This document shows positions 17,770 to 26,482 of a stretch of DNA of 64,000 nucleotides, piece by piece (within the stretch, counting starts at the first letter, position 1; each line of letters starts with the position of its first letter). Source of the DNA: Pseudoxanthomonas sp. (GTDB lineage: Bacteria > Pseudomonadota > Gammaproteobacteria > Xanthomonadales > Xanthomonadaceae); the NCBI RefSeq assembly GCF_035999195.1, contig NZ_DASYGY010000004.1, positions 682,001 through 746,000 of the forward strand, written 5' to 3'. The notes under the pieces are model-generated. The model was not told where the DNA came from and did not search any database. It saw only the letters and a list, made by a program, of their open reading frames with translations. Both the position numbers and the translations under genes were made by a program.

Positions 17770-17792
17770 AACGCGCCGGCCCCCGGCGCGTT
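17770..17792 (+). terminator. strong hairpin between the kinase and efflux genes
   Basis: AACGCGCCGG-CCC-CCGGCGCGTT is a perfect 10-bp stem lying 35 nt after the kinase stop and 39 nt before the macA-like ATG. No T-run follows, so it may attenuate rather than end transcription into the efflux genes. Confidence 0.4.
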
Positions 17793-17831
17793 CCCGTTCC
17801 CGACTCCCCACCCTCCGAGCCGACTCACTGC

Positions 17832-19361
17832 ATGAGCCAGCCAGCACGCTCCGCCCCCCGCAAGAACCCACCTCTGCCCAAGATCCTGCTCGGGGTCGCG
17901 ATCGTCGCCCTGCTCGGCGCCGGCGCGTGGTACTGGACCGCGCGCAAGAGCGATGGCGCGGAAAGCGCCTACCGCAGCGCCACCATCGAGCGCGGCGACA
18001 TCCGCGTGGCCATTTCGGCGACCGGCACCCTCAGCGCCATCTCCACGGTCACCGTGGGTAGCCAGATCTCCGGTCAGGTCACCGACGTGCTGGTCGACTA
18101 CAACAGCGAAGTCAAGAAGGGCCAAGTGCTGGCGCGCATCGATCCGAGCACCTACGAGGCGCAGATCGAGCAGGGCAATGCGCAGATCGCCAGCGCGCAG
18201 GCCAACCTGCGGCAGGCGCAGGCCACCCTGGCCAATGCCGAGATCGACTACACCCGCAAGGCCGGCCTGGGCCGTCAGCAACTGGTCGCGCAGAGCGACG
18301 TCGACCTGGCCCGCGCGGCACGCGACCAGGCGCGTGCGCAGGTCAACGCCGCGCAGGCGTCGATCCGCCAGCAGACGGCGTCCACCCAGACCACCCGCGT
18401 CAACCTGGACCGCACCGTGATCCGCTCGCCGGTGGACGGCGTGGTGCTGACCCGCACGATCGAACCCGGCCAGACCGTGGCGGCCAGCCTGCAGGCACCC
18501 GAACTGTTCACCATCGCCGAAGACCTGTCGAAGATGAAGATCGAACTGGCCGTCGACGAGGCCGACATCGGCCAGGTCAAGGTCGGGCAGGCGGTCTCGT
18601 TCACGGTCGATGCGTTCGCCGATCGTCAGTTCCGCGGACAGGTGCAGCAGGTGCGCCTGTCGGCCACCACCACCAGCAACGTGGTGACTTACCCGGTGGT
18701 GGTCAGCGTGGACAACAGCGACGGCACGCTGCTGCCCGGGCTGACCGTCAACGCCGAGATCGAGGTCAGCAAGCGCGACGACATCCTCAAGGTGTCCAAC
18801 GCCGCGCTGCGCTACAAGCCGACCGGCGAACAGGCCGGTGCGTCGGCGCCGGCGGCGCCGCAGGCCGGACAGAACCGGGGCGGCGGCGTCAGCGACGACC
18901 TGGTGCGGGTGGCCGCCTCCCTGCAACTGAAGCCCGAGCAGCAGGCCGCGTTCGACACGGCCATGTCGGCGCTGCGCGAGCGCCAGGCCGCGCGCATGGC
19001 ACAGGCGCAGCAGCGTGGCGGCGCCAGCATGTTCGGCGGGCCGGGCGGCGGTCCGCGGTCCGGCGGCAACGCCGGTGGCGGCGGGGCGATGCAGGCGCAG
19101 ATGCGCCAGCGCATGGCCGATCGCATGCAGCAGGACTTCGCCCCGTTCCGCGCCACGCTGGACGAGGCGCAGAAGCAGCGCTGGGATGGCGAACTGCGCA
19201 CGCTGCTCGCCGCCAAGCGCGCGCCGATCTATCTGCTCGTCGACGGCAGGCCCGAGATGGTGCAGGTACGCGTGGGCGCCAGCGACGGCACCAGCACCGA
19301 GGTGTCCGGCGCCGTGAAGGAAGGCGACGTGGTGGTCGTGGGCGAGCGCGCGAAGGAATGA
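17832..19361 (+). CDS. MacA-like periplasmic adaptor of an ABC efflux system
   Basis: 509 residues: an N-terminal membrane anchor (about 17-34), a lipoyl/barrel-sandwich half (LSAISTVTVGSQISGQV), an alpha-hairpin rich in Gln/Ala, then VIRSPVDGVVLTRTIEPGQTV and a beta-barrel (ELAVDEADIGQVKVGQAV). A segment near 335-455 is unusual: a Gly-rich spacer plus LQLKPEQQAAFDTAMSALRE and FAPFRATLDEAQKQRW, which look like the LTxxQ motifs of Spy/CpxP-type proteins inserted before the last barrel strands. The gene overlaps the ATPase gene as ATGA. Substrate unknown (MacAB relatives export macrolides, peptides or lipids). Confidence 0.88.
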   Translation: MSQPARSAPRKNPPLPKILLGVAIVALLGAGAWYWTARKSDGAESAYRSATIERGDIRVAISATGTLSAISTVTVGSQISGQVTDVLVDYNSEVKKGQVLARIDPSTYEAQIEQGNAQIASAQANLRQAQATLANAEIDYTRKAGLGRQQLVAQSDVDLARAARDQARAQVNAAQASIRQQTASTQTTRVNLDRTVIRSPVDGVVLTRTIEPGQTVAASLQAPELFTIAEDLSKMKIELAVDEADIGQVKVGQAVSFTVDAFADRQFRGQVQQVRLSATTTSNVVTYPVVVSVDNSDGTLLPGLTVNAEIEVSKRDDILKVSNAALRYKPTGEQAGASAPAAPQAGQNRGGGVSDDLVRVAASLQLKPEQQAAFDTAMSALRERQAARMAQAQQRGGASMFGGPGGGPRSGGNAGGGGAMQAQMRQRMADRMQQDFAPFRATLDEAQKQRWDGELRTLLAAKRAPIYLLVDGRPEMVQVRVGASDGTSTEVSGAVKEGDVVVVGERAKE

Positions 19362-20110
19362 GCACGCCGTCCGTGAACACCGGCGAGCGCGTGCCGGTCA
19401 TCCAGACGCACGCGCTGGGCAAGGTCTACTCCGCCGGCACCGAGGCGGAAGTGGTCGCGCTGCGCGGGGTGGACCTGCGCGTGGACCGGGGCGACTTCGT
19501 CGCGATCATGGGTCCATCCGGATCGGGCAAGTCCACGCTGATGAACCTGATCGGCTGCCTGGACACGCCCAGCGACGGCACCTATTTCTGCGACGGGATC
19601 GACGTGGCCACGCTCGACGCCGAACAGCTGGCCATCCTGCGCCGGGAGAAGATCGGCTTCGTGTTCCAGGGCTTCCATCTGCTCCCGCGCATGACCGCGC
19701 TGGAGAACGTGGCGATGCCGCTGGGCTATGCGCAGGTGCCCCCCGGCGAACGCGCCGAACGCGCGCGCCAGGCGCTGGCCGCCGTCGGCCTGGCCGAACG
19801 CGCGGGCCACCGTCCCAACGAACTCTCCGGCGGACAGCAGCAGCGCGTGGCCATCGCACGCGCGCTGATCAACCAGCCGCCGATCCTGCTGGCCGACGAA
19901 CCGACCGGCGCGCTGGACAGCAGGACGGGCGAAGAGATCCTGGCGCTGTTCAAGCGATTGCGCGACGACGGCCACACCGTCATCCTGATCACCCACGACG
20001 CCGAAGTCGCTGCGCATGCCGACCGCGTGCTGGTGATGCGCGATGGTGAGTTGCACGAGGAGCCGGGGTTCGGGAATCGGGAGTCGGGAGTCGGAGGAAC
20101 GCACCCATGA
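19358..20110 (+). CDS. MacB-type ABC transporter ATP-binding protein
   Basis: 250 residues with Walker A GPSGSGKST, Q-loop VFQGFHLL, signature LSGGQQQRVAIARAL, Walker B ILLADEPTGALD and H-loop LITHD. It belongs to the LolD/MacB ATPase family; in E. coli this domain is fused to the permease, whereas here it is a separate gene. The last dozen residues (GFGNRESGVGGTHP) are encoded by a GGGAATCGGGAGT-type repeat, so the true ancestral C terminus may have been shorter. Confidence 0.93.
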   Translation: MSTPSVNTGERVPVIQTHALGKVYSAGTEAEVVALRGVDLRVDRGDFVAIMGPSGSGKSTLMNLIGCLDTPSDGTYFCDGIDVATLDAEQLAILRREKIGFVFQGFHLLPRMTALENVAMPLGYAQVPPGERAERARQALAAVGLAERAGHRPNELSGGQQQRVAIARALINQPPILLADEPTGALDSRTGEEILALFKRLRDDGHTVILITHDAEVAAHADRVLVMRDGELHEEPGFGNRESGVGGTHP

Positions 20111-20200
20111 TCCGTCCTCTTTTCCTGCCGGCGCTGTTCCCGCTCATGCGGCGCGCCTTTGCGCCTGCGAATCCCGAATCCCGATTCCCCACTCCCGGCC
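20064..20200. repeat. GGGAATCGGGA-type inverted repeat between ATPase and permease genes
   Basis: The left arm (about 20064-20094) is built of CGGGAATCGGGAGT units; the right arm (about 20166-20198) is its imperfect reverse complement (CGAATCCCGAATCCC units). Some 70 nt lie between. Left-arm bases are translated as the end of the ATPase; the right arm ends 10 nt before the permease ATG at 20208. The transcript can fold into a long stem here, which could uncouple expression of the two subunits. Confidence 0.65.
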
Positions 20201-20207
20201 TTCTGCC

Positions 20208-21443
20208 ATGAAATTCTCCGACATCCTCCGCACCGCCCTGCACGCGCTGCGCGGCAACTGGATGCGCAGCGCGCTGACCTCGCTGGGCGTGATCATCGGC
20301 ATCGCCGCCGTCATCGTGATGGTGTCGGTGGGGCAGGGCACGCAGGCGGAGATCGACAAGCTGGTATCCGGCCTGGGCTCGCAGCGGCTGGACATCAGTC
20401 CCGGCGCCGGGCGCGGCGGCGGTGGCGTGCGGATGAGCTCCAGCAGCTTCTACACGCTCAACGAAGGCGACGTGGACGCGATCCGCAACGAAATCCCGGA
20501 AGTGCAGTACGTGGCCGGTGCCCTGCGCGGCAATACCCAGATCGTGTTCGCGGAGAACAACGCGTCGACCAGCTGGCAGGGCGTGCAGGCGGACTTCTTC
20601 GACATCAACAGCTGGGTGATCGCCAACGGTGAAGGCTTCGATGCGCAGGATTATTCCAGTGCGGCCAAGGTGGTGATCCTGGGCGACACGGTACGGCGCA
20701 CGCTGTTCGGCGAAGACAGCGGTATCGGCCAGACCGTGCGCCTGGGCCGCGTGCCGTTCACCGTGGTGGGCACGCTGGCGCCGAAGGGGCAGGGCGGCTT
20801 CGGTCAGGACCAGGACGACGTGATGATGGTGCCGCTGGAAACCGCGCGACGCCGTCTGCTGGGCTCGATGGGCCTGCCGCCCGGCGCGGTGATGCAGGTG
20901 GCGCTGACCGTGGCCGACCCCAAGGCCCTCAGCTACGTGCAGGGCGAAGTCGAGGCGCTGCTGCGCCAGCGGCACAAGATCGCGCCGGGCGAGGAGGACG
21001 ACTTCAACGTGCGCAACATTTCCGAGATCGTCGCCACCCGCACTGCGACCACCAAGCTCATGTCGCTGTTGCTCGGCGCGGTGGCCACCATTTCGCTGAT
21101 CGTCGGCGGCATCGGCATCATGAACATCATGCTGGTGTCGGTGACCGAACGCATCCGCGAGATCGGACTGCGCATGGCGGTGGGCGCCGGACCGGGCGAC
21201 GTGCGACGGCAGTTCCTCGCCGAAGCCATGCTGCTGTCGCTGGGCGGTGGCGTGCTGGGCATCGTCATCGGCGTGGCCGGTGCGCTGCTGGTCGGCCAGT
21301 TCAGCGAGCTGCCGGTGGCGTTGAACGGGCAGGTGATCGGGTTGGCCGCAGGCTTCTCGATCGCCACCGGCCTGTTCTTCGGTTACTACCCGGCCCGCAA
21401 GGCCTCGCAACTGGATCCGATCGAGGCGCTGCGCTCGCAGTAG
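20208..21443 (+). CDS. MacB-type ABC transporter permease (FtsX/MacB_PCD)
   Basis: 411 residues: TM1 (about 20-44, SLGVIIGIAAVIVMVSVG), a periplasmic MacB domain (about 45-280), then three helices near 287-312, 337-365 and 372-395, with the family motif VGGIGIMNIMLVSVTERIRE and ending PARKASQLDPIEALRSQ. It works as a dimer with the preceding ATPase and adaptor as a mechanotransmission-type exporter. The ATG at 20208 was chosen because upstream in-frame sequence is the repeat described above. Confidence 0.92.
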   Translation: MKFSDILRTALHALRGNWMRSALTSLGVIIGIAAVIVMVSVGQGTQAEIDKLVSGLGSQRLDISPGAGRGGGGVRMSSSSFYTLNEGDVDAIRNEIPEVQYVAGALRGNTQIVFAENNASTSWQGVQADFFDINSWVIANGEGFDAQDYSSAAKVVILGDTVRRTLFGEDSGIGQTVRLGRVPFTVVGTLAPKGQGGFGQDQDDVMMVPLETARRRLLGSMGLPPGAVMQVALTVADPKALSYVQGEVEALLRQRHKIAPGEEDDFNVRNISEIVATRTATTKLMSLLLGAVATISLIVGGIGIMNIMLVSVTERIREIGLRMAVGAGPGDVRRQFLAEAMLLSLGGGVLGIVIGVAGALLVGQFSELPVALNGQVIGLAAGFSIATGLFFGYYPARKASQLDPIEALRSQ

Positions 21444-21518
21444 GCGGTCGGCGGGGGCTGGTGCGGTGCGGCGGCGGGAGTATGCTGGACGCCCGTCGTG
21501 CCTCACCGGACCTGCGCC

Positions 21519-22475
21519 ATGAGCTCGCCTACGTCCCGCCGGCCACTTGCCCTGGCCATCCATGGAGGCGCCGGCGTGATCGAACAGGGCAGTCTGGTGC
21601 CCGGGGTCGAGGCCGCGATCCATGCCGACCTCGCACGCGCGCTCGACGTGGGCCACGCCATCCTGGCGACCGGCGGCAGCGCCTTGGACGCGGTGGAAGC
21701 GGCGGTGACCGTGCTCGAAGACTCGCCTTTCTTCAACGCCGGGCGCGGCGCCGTGTTCACCGCCGAAGGCCGGCATGAGCTGGATGCCGCCATCATGGAC
21801 GGGCGCCACCGCCGTGCCGGGGCGGTCGCGGGCCTGATGACGGTGCGCCATCCGGTACGGCTGGCGCGTCGGGTGCTGGAGGATTCGCCGCATGTGTTCC
21901 TGATCGGCGATGGCGCGGAGCAGTTCGCCGACACGCAGCCCGGCATCGAGCGGGTGCCGAATGGCTGGTTCTCCACCGAGCCCCGGCGCGCCCAGCTGCG
22001 CGAGGCGCAGCAGCGCGAGCAGCAGGCCTGGCACGGCAACGACGATCTGCGTGGCCGGTACTTCGGCACGGTCGGCGCGGTGGCGCTGGACAGCCGCGGG
22101 CATGTCGCGGCGGCCACCTCCACCGGCGGCATGACCAACAAGCGCTGGGGGCGCGTCGGCGATTCTCCGGTGATCGGTGCCGGGACCTGGGCCGACGCGC
22201 GTTGCGCGGTGTCGTGCAGCGGCTGGGGCGAGTTCTACATCCGCAACGCGGCTGCCCACGACATCGCCGCCCGCGTGGCCTATCGCGGCGATCGCCTGCG
22301 CGACGCGGTGGAGGACGTCATCCTAGGCGAAGTGCCGCAGCATGGCGGCGACGGTGGTGCCATCGCGGTCGATACCGAGGGCAATGTGTCGCTGGTGCTC
22401 AACACGCGCGGCATGTACCGCGGCTGGGTGCGTCCCGATGGCACGCGCGGCACCGCCATCTACCAGGACACCTGA
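21519..22475 (+). CDS. isoaspartyl peptidase/L-asparaginase (Ntn hydrolase)
   Basis: Cleaves isoaspartyl dipeptides and L-asparagine after self-processing into two chains. The N-terminal AIHGGAG, HAILATGGSALDAVEAAV and FNAGRGAVFT are family motifs; the autoproteolytic nucleophile is Thr184 in FGTVGAVALD, followed by ATSTGGMTNKRWGRVGD and GTWAD. The ATG at 21519 gives 318 residues; a GTG at 21498 would add seven. The next gene starts directly after the TGA. Confidence 0.92.
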   Translation: MSSPTSRRPLALAIHGGAGVIEQGSLVPGVEAAIHADLARALDVGHAILATGGSALDAVEAAVTVLEDSPFFNAGRGAVFTAEGRHELDAAIMDGRHRRAGAVAGLMTVRHPVRLARRVLEDSPHVFLIGDGAEQFADTQPGIERVPNGWFSTEPRRAQLREAQQREQQAWHGNDDLRGRYFGTVGAVALDSRGHVAAATSTGGMTNKRWGRVGDSPVIGAGTWADARCAVSCSGWGEFYIRNAAAHDIAARVAYRGDRLRDAVEDVILGEVPQHGGDGGAIAVDTEGNVSLVLNTRGMYRGWVRPDGTRGTAIYQDT

Positions 22476-23192
22476 GTGCCTGCGTCGCCGGAAGCGCACG
22501 CCGCCGCATTGACCCTGGCCGATCACCGCGCCCTGCGCGCGCAGGCGCTTCGCCTGTGCCGCCGCGCCGACGAAGCGGACGACCTGGTGCAGGAAACCTT
22601 GCTGGCCGGCGTGCTGGCCGTCCGCCACGACATGCCGTGGCTGTCGGGCGTGCTGCGCCGGCAGGCGGCGATGGCGGCACGGTCGGGCGCCCGGCGCCGA
22701 CGGCGCGAGGCGCTGGCCGTGGTGCCTGCGGAGGACGTCTTCGAGCCGCCCGACTCCTACGAGTCAGCGCGCATGCTGCGACCGCCGGCCTGGCTGGCCG
22801 CGCTGCCGCCGTCGGCGCGCCGGCTGGCGGTGCTGGCGTTGCACGGCCTGTCGGCGGACGAAATCCGCTGGATCCTGCGCATCCCCGACACCGCGTTCCG
22901 TCAGCGCCTGACCCGCATCCGCAAGGCGCTGGCCGCGCAATCGCCGTCGGTGCGCGCCGAAAGCCTGGCGTTGGCCTATCTCCGCGATCCCGTGCGCAGC
23001 GCCGACCTTCCCTTCGGCCTGACGCGACGCGCCCTGAAGGCCGCGATGCAGGCGGGCGAGGGGCTGGGCACGCACGATCCGGACGGTCACCTGATCCTGA
23101 TCGATGGCCGCGCTCACACATCGCCTTCCGGCGGCAACCCAGGGACGGGAATCACACAGGAGGACATCCCATGCTCACGCACTGCAAGGTAG
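22476..23192 (+). CDS. ECF-like RNA polymerase sigma factor
   Basis: 238 residues starting at GTG, the codon right after the asparaginase TGA. Region 2 is recognisable (RAQALRLCRRADEADDLVQETLLAG), as is a region 4 helix-turn-helix (LPPSARRLAVLALHGLSADE ... TAFRQRLTRIRKALA). No anti-sigma gene is adjacent. The C-terminal ~80 residues are unlike classical ECF factors and the last 22 nt overlap the next gene, including its ribosome site. Which promoters it serves is unknown. Confidence 0.78.
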   Translation: MPASPEAHAAALTLADHRALRAQALRLCRRADEADDLVQETLLAGVLAVRHDMPWLSGVLRRQAAMAARSGARRRRREALAVVPAEDVFEPPDSYESARMLRPPAWLAALPPSARRLAVLALHGLSADEIRWILRIPDTAFRQRLTRIRKALAAQSPSVRAESLALAYLRDPVRSADLPFGLTRRALKAAMQAGEGLGTHDPDGHLILIDGRAHTSPSGGNPGTGITQEDIPCSRTAR

Positions 23193-23548
23193 GCGCCATC
23201 GTGTTCTTCGTCTCCGACCTGGCCCGGTCGGTGGACTTCTATCGCGGCACCCTGGGCCTGCCGATCGACGCACTGGACGGCCACGACGGGCCGTGGGCGA
23301 TGGGCGAGGTCGGCGACCTGACGCTGGTCTTCATCCCGCGGCCCGCACGCGCGGGCGAATCGCCGGTGGTCGTCTTCAGTCTCGACGGCGGCATCGACGA
23401 CCACGCCGAAGCGCTGGCGGCCAAGGGCGTGGAGATCGTGGTGCCGGTCAGCGAATCGCCCGATGGCGGGTTGTCGCTGGACTTCCTGGATCCGGACGGC
23501 AACGTACTGAGCCTGCACCAGAACGAGGGTGCACCGCGCCGGCGCTGA
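23171..23548 (+). CDS. VOC/glyoxalase-fold protein
   Basis: A 125-residue vicinal-oxygen-chelate protein: VGAIVFFVSDLARSVDFYRG at the start, LVFIPRP, and LDFLDPDGNVLSLHQ at the end, with two beta-alpha-beta-beta-beta halves. A strong AGGAGG site lies 6 nt before the ATG, inside the sigma-factor gene. Metal ligands are only partly conserved, so the reaction (glyoxalase, dioxygenase or resistance-type binding) cannot be assigned. Confidence 0.82.
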   Translation: MLTHCKVGAIVFFVSDLARSVDFYRGTLGLPIDALDGHDGPWAMGEVGDLTLVFIPRPARAGESPVVVFSLDGGIDDHAEALAAKGVEIVVPVSESPDGGLSLDFLDPDGNVLSLHQNEGAPRRR

Positions 23549-23569
23549 GGCATCGGCGCGGCGGCGGGA

Positions 23570-24304
23570 TCACTGGAGGTAGGGAGCGATCACCCGCTTC
23601 CAGATGGCATAGCCGGCGGCATTCATGTGCAGGCGGTCTTCGACGAACAGGCTCTCGTCGGGCTGTCCGCGGGCATCCAGCATGGGCGTGAAGATGTCGA
23701 TGTAGTCCACGCCCAGGCGCCTGGCTTCCGCCTGCACCAGCGCGTTGGCTTCGCGCTGCGCCGGCAGCAGGTGCGCGCGCGACGGGCTGGGTTTGGTGCT
23801 GATGTAGGCGATCTTCGCCTGCGGAAGGTCGCGGCGCACGCGTTCGACGAAGGCGATGAAGTCGGCGCGGACCTGCTGCGGGCTGCGACCCGAATGGATG
23901 TCGTTGTCGCCGGCGTAGATCAGGATCTGCCGCGGTGCGTACGGCACGATCGTGCGGTCCGCATACCACGTGCTGTCGCGCAGTTCCGAACCACCGAAGC
24001 CGCGGTTGATCACCGGCACGCCGGGGAAGTCCTGCGCCAGGGTCTCCCACAGGCGAATCGACGAACTGCCGGTGAACACCACGCCGCCGCGTGGTGGCGG
24101 CGATTGCGCGTCTTCCGCTGCAAACCGTCGCATGTCGGTGTCCCAGGCCGCATTCGAGACCTGCTCCGGGACGCGCGGCGCGGCGCCAGCGGATGCTGGC
24201 GCGGGGACGGAGGTCTTGGCGGGCGGATGGCCGGCGCAGGCCGCCAGCAGGGCGAGCAGCGCGCCGCCGAACACGGCTGGGCGAACGAGGGTGCGGAGAG
24301 ACAC
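23570..24304 (-). CDS. SGNH/GDSL-family lipoprotein hydrolase
   Basis: 244 residues from GTG 24304 (AGGGAG ribosome site 8 nt upstream). A lipoprotein signal ends LALLAAC (Cys23), so it is predicted to be membrane-anchored outside the cytoplasm. The SGNH blocks are VVFTGSSSIRLW (nucleophile Ser), GFGGSEL (Gly), YAGDNDI (Asn) and DRLHMNAAGY (Asp/His). It acts on an ester or acyl group, perhaps on lipid or polysaccharide; the substrate is not predictable. Convergent with the glyoxalase-fold gene. Confidence 0.87.
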   Translation of the reverse strand: MSLRTLVRPAVFGGALLALLAACAGHPPAKTSVPAPASAGAAPRVPEQVSNAAWDTDMRRFAAEDAQSPPPRGGVVFTGSSSIRLWETLAQDFPGVPVINRGFGGSELRDSTWYADRTIVPYAPRQILIYAGDNDIHSGRSPQQVRADFIAFVERVRRDLPQAKIAYISTKPSPSRAHLLPAQREANALVQAEARRLGVDYIDIFTPMLDARGQPDESLFVEDRLHMNAAGYAIWKRVIAPYLQ

Positions 24305-24520
24305 GCGCGAGGGCTCCCTGAGGGTCGAAACGACCCCTAGTGGACCAGCCCGAGACAGCCGATGCAAACCGCGACGGGGCGGTCCGGGGGCGCCTTGTGG
24401 CAAAATCGCCGCCTTGGCGCACCCTCCGCGCCGGTTCCACCCGATCCCACCTCCCGCCGGCCCCGGCTCCGCCTGGCTGGCCGGGGACGATGCGGGGCCT
24501 CCTTCGCATCGACCTGCCCC

Positions 24521-24901
24521 ATGGCTGACGAAACCGGACATCTCCCGCGCGGCCCCGGCCGCATCCTCAAGGCGACCGTGTGGTCGATGCAGGGCCTGCG
24601 TGCGGCGTGGATGCACGAGTCCTCGTTCCGGCTGGAGGTGTACCTGCTGGTGGTGCTGGCGCCGCTGGCGCTGTGGCTGGGCGAGAGCGGCCTGGAACGC
24701 GCGCTGATGATCGGCAGCTGCCTGCTTGTGCTGGCGGCCGAGCTGCTGAACTCCGCGGTGGAGGCGGTGATCGAGCGCTACGGCCCCGAGCACCACGAAC
24801 TCGCCGGCCGTGCGAAGGACATGGGGTCCGCCGCCGTCTTCGTGCTGATGATGAACGTCCTGCTGTGCTGGGGCCTGATCCTCGCGCCCCGCTATCTCTG
24901 A
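24521..24901 (+). CDS. dgkA: diacylglycerol kinase DgkA
   Basis: A 126-residue three-helix inner-membrane enzyme that phosphorylates diacylglycerol, recycling lipid released during periplasmic glucan or LPS decoration. Conserved residues are visible in ESSFRLEVYLL, AAELLNSAVEAVIERYGPEH and LAGRAKDMGSAAVF. The start is the ATG at 24521. The 216 nt upstream hold no gene. TerC follows 28 nt later. Confidence 0.93.
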   Translation: MADETGHLPRGPGRILKATVWSMQGLRAAWMHESSFRLEVYLLVVLAPLALWLGESGLERALMIGSCLLVLAAELLNSAVEAVIERYGPEHHELAGRAKDMGSAAVFVLMMNVLLCWGLILAPRYL

Positions 24902-24929
24902 CTCCTGATCTGAACCAAGGTACTCCCCG

Positions 24930-25664
24930 ATGATGGAACTGCTTACCGATCCGCAGGTGTGGATCACGCTGATCACGTTGAGCGCGATCGAGATCGTGCT
25001 GGGCATCGACAACCTGGTCTTCATCTCCATCGCGGTCAGCAAGCTGCCGCCGCACCAACGCGAAGTCGCGCGCAAGTTCGGCATCGCGGTGGCGTGCATC
25101 ACCCGCATCATGCTGCTGCTGACGCTGGCCTGGCTGGCCGGCCTGACCACCGACCTGTTCACCCTGTTCGGCCAGGGCATCTCGGTGCGCGACCTGGTGC
25201 TGATCATCGGTGGCCTGTTCCTGCTGGTGAAGGGCACCAAGGAAATCCTGGAACTGGTGAAGGGCGAACCGGATTCGGAGGATGTCCACACGCGGCCGGC
25301 GGTGTCGTTCGCCGGCGTGATCGCGCAGATCGCGGTGATCGACATCGTGTTCTCGCTGGACTCGGTGATCGCCGCGGTCGGCATGGCCAACCACACGCCG
25401 GTGATGGTGGCGGCCATCCTGCTGGCGGTGATGGTGATGCTGCTGGCGGCCAAGCCGCTGGGCCAGTTCATCGACAACAATCCGACCATCAAGATGCTGG
25501 CACTGGCCTTCATCGTGGCGGTCGGCGCGTACCTGCTGCTCGATGGCTTCGAGCTGCACATCCCGAAGGGCTACCTGTACGGCGCGATGGGCTTCTCGGC
25601 CCTGGTCGAGTGCCTCAACCTGTGGGCGCGCAAGCGCGCCAGCCAGCGCATGCTGCGCGAGTAG
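24930..25664 (+). CDS. TerC-family membrane protein
   Basis: 244 residues, about seven hydrophobic helices, with the family's acidic membrane motifs EIVLGIDNLVFI and IDIVFSLDSVIAAVGM. TerC relatives (Alx, MeeF/MeeY types) are linked to manganese export and metal supply to secreted enzymes; tellurite resistance applies only to some. No manganese (yybP-ykoY) riboswitch fits in the 28-nt leader. A clear terminator follows. Confidence 0.88.
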   Translation: MMELLTDPQVWITLITLSAIEIVLGIDNLVFISIAVSKLPPHQREVARKFGIAVACITRIMLLLTLAWLAGLTTDLFTLFGQGISVRDLVLIIGGLFLLVKGTKEILELVKGEPDSEDVHTRPAVSFAGVIAQIAVIDIVFSLDSVIAAVGMANHTPVMVAAILLAVMVMLLAAKPLGQFIDNNPTIKMLALAFIVAVGAYLLLDGFELHIPKGYLYGAMGFSALVECLNLWARKRASQRMLRE

Positions 25665-25687
25665 GCGAGCGGGCAGGACCGAACGCG

Positions 25688-25718
25688 AGGGGCTCCCATC
25701 GGGAGCCCTTCGTTTTTT
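25688..25718 (+). terminator. Rho-independent terminator after terC
   Basis: GGGCTCCC-ATC-GGGAGCCC stem (25690-25708), extended by A-T and G-T pairs, followed by CG and six Ts (25713-25718). It is the best intrinsic terminator in the window and ends the dgkA-terC unit. Confidence 0.92.
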
Positions 25719-25815
25719 CACTGGCAGGTAACAACTCCGCATGCGGGCCGCGCGGTGCTTGCGCCGTGCCGGACGAGGTGCTGCAATCGGCGCCGGTCAA
25801 AGGGAGTGCCGTGCC

Positions 25816-26463
25816 ATGCGCCAGGTGTCGCGTCTGTGGTTGCTCGTCGTGCTGGTCGCGCTGTTGTCCGGCTGCGGCTACAACACCATCCAGAAGAAGG
25901 ACGAAGCGGTGAAAGCCGGCTGGTCCGAAGTACTGAACCAGTACAAGCGGCGCGCCGACCTGATTCCCAACCTGGTCAAGACCGTGCAGGGCTACGCGCA
26001 GCAGGAGCGCCAGGTGCTGACCGACGTGACCAATGCGCGTGCGCGCGTCGGCCAGATCCAGGTCAACGCCGACGATGCGGCCTCGCTGCAACAGTTCCAG
26101 CAGGCGCAGGGCGAACTGTCCAGCGCGCTGTCGCGCCTGCTGGTGGTGACCGAGAACTACCCCAATCTGAAATCCGACCAGTCCTTCCGCGACCTGCAGG
26201 CGCAGCTGGAAGGCACCGAGAACCGCATCACCGTCGCGCGCGGCCGCTACATCCAGGCCGTGCAGGACTACAACACCTACATCCGCCAGTTCCCGCAGCT
26301 GATCACCGCCAAGCTCACCGGCGCGAAGGAAAAGCCCAACTTCACGGTCGAGAACGAGGCTGCGATCTCGGAAGCGCCGGCGGTGGATTTCGGTACGCCT
26401 CCGCCGGCACCGGCCACGCCGCAGGCGCCGACCGCGCCGCCTGCGCCGTCGCCGGACAACTGA
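25816..26463 (+). CDS. LemA-family lipoprotein
   Basis: 215 residues. A signal ends LLSGC (Cys20), giving a lipid-anchored protein; then the LemA core: KAGWSEVLNQYKRRADLIPN, LVKTVQGYAQQE, NARARVGQI and ARGRYIQAVQDYNT, predicted as a long helical bundle. The C terminus is a Pro/Ala tail. LemA proteins often sit beside TPM-domain proteins, as here; the molecular role is not established. Confidence 0.9.
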   Translation: MRQVSRLWLLVVLVALLSGCGYNTIQKKDEAVKAGWSEVLNQYKRRADLIPNLVKTVQGYAQQERQVLTDVTNARARVGQIQVNADDAASLQQFQQAQGELSSALSRLLVVTENYPNLKSDQSFRDLQAQLEGTENRITVARGRYIQAVQDYNTYIRQFPQLITAKLTGAKEKPNFTVENEAAISEAPAVDFGTPPPAPATPQAPTAPPAPSPDN

Positions 26464-26482
26464 GCCGCGACGCGGACCGCCG

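Noticed and set aside
19989..22259. Minus-strand open frame of 756 codons opposite the permease and asparaginase genes
   Set aside because: Same antisense GC-frame artefact; the plus-strand genes carry complete family motifs.
24902..24929. Manganese (yybP-ykoY) riboswitch before terC
   Set aside because: The space between dgkA and terC is only 28 nt, too short for the element.
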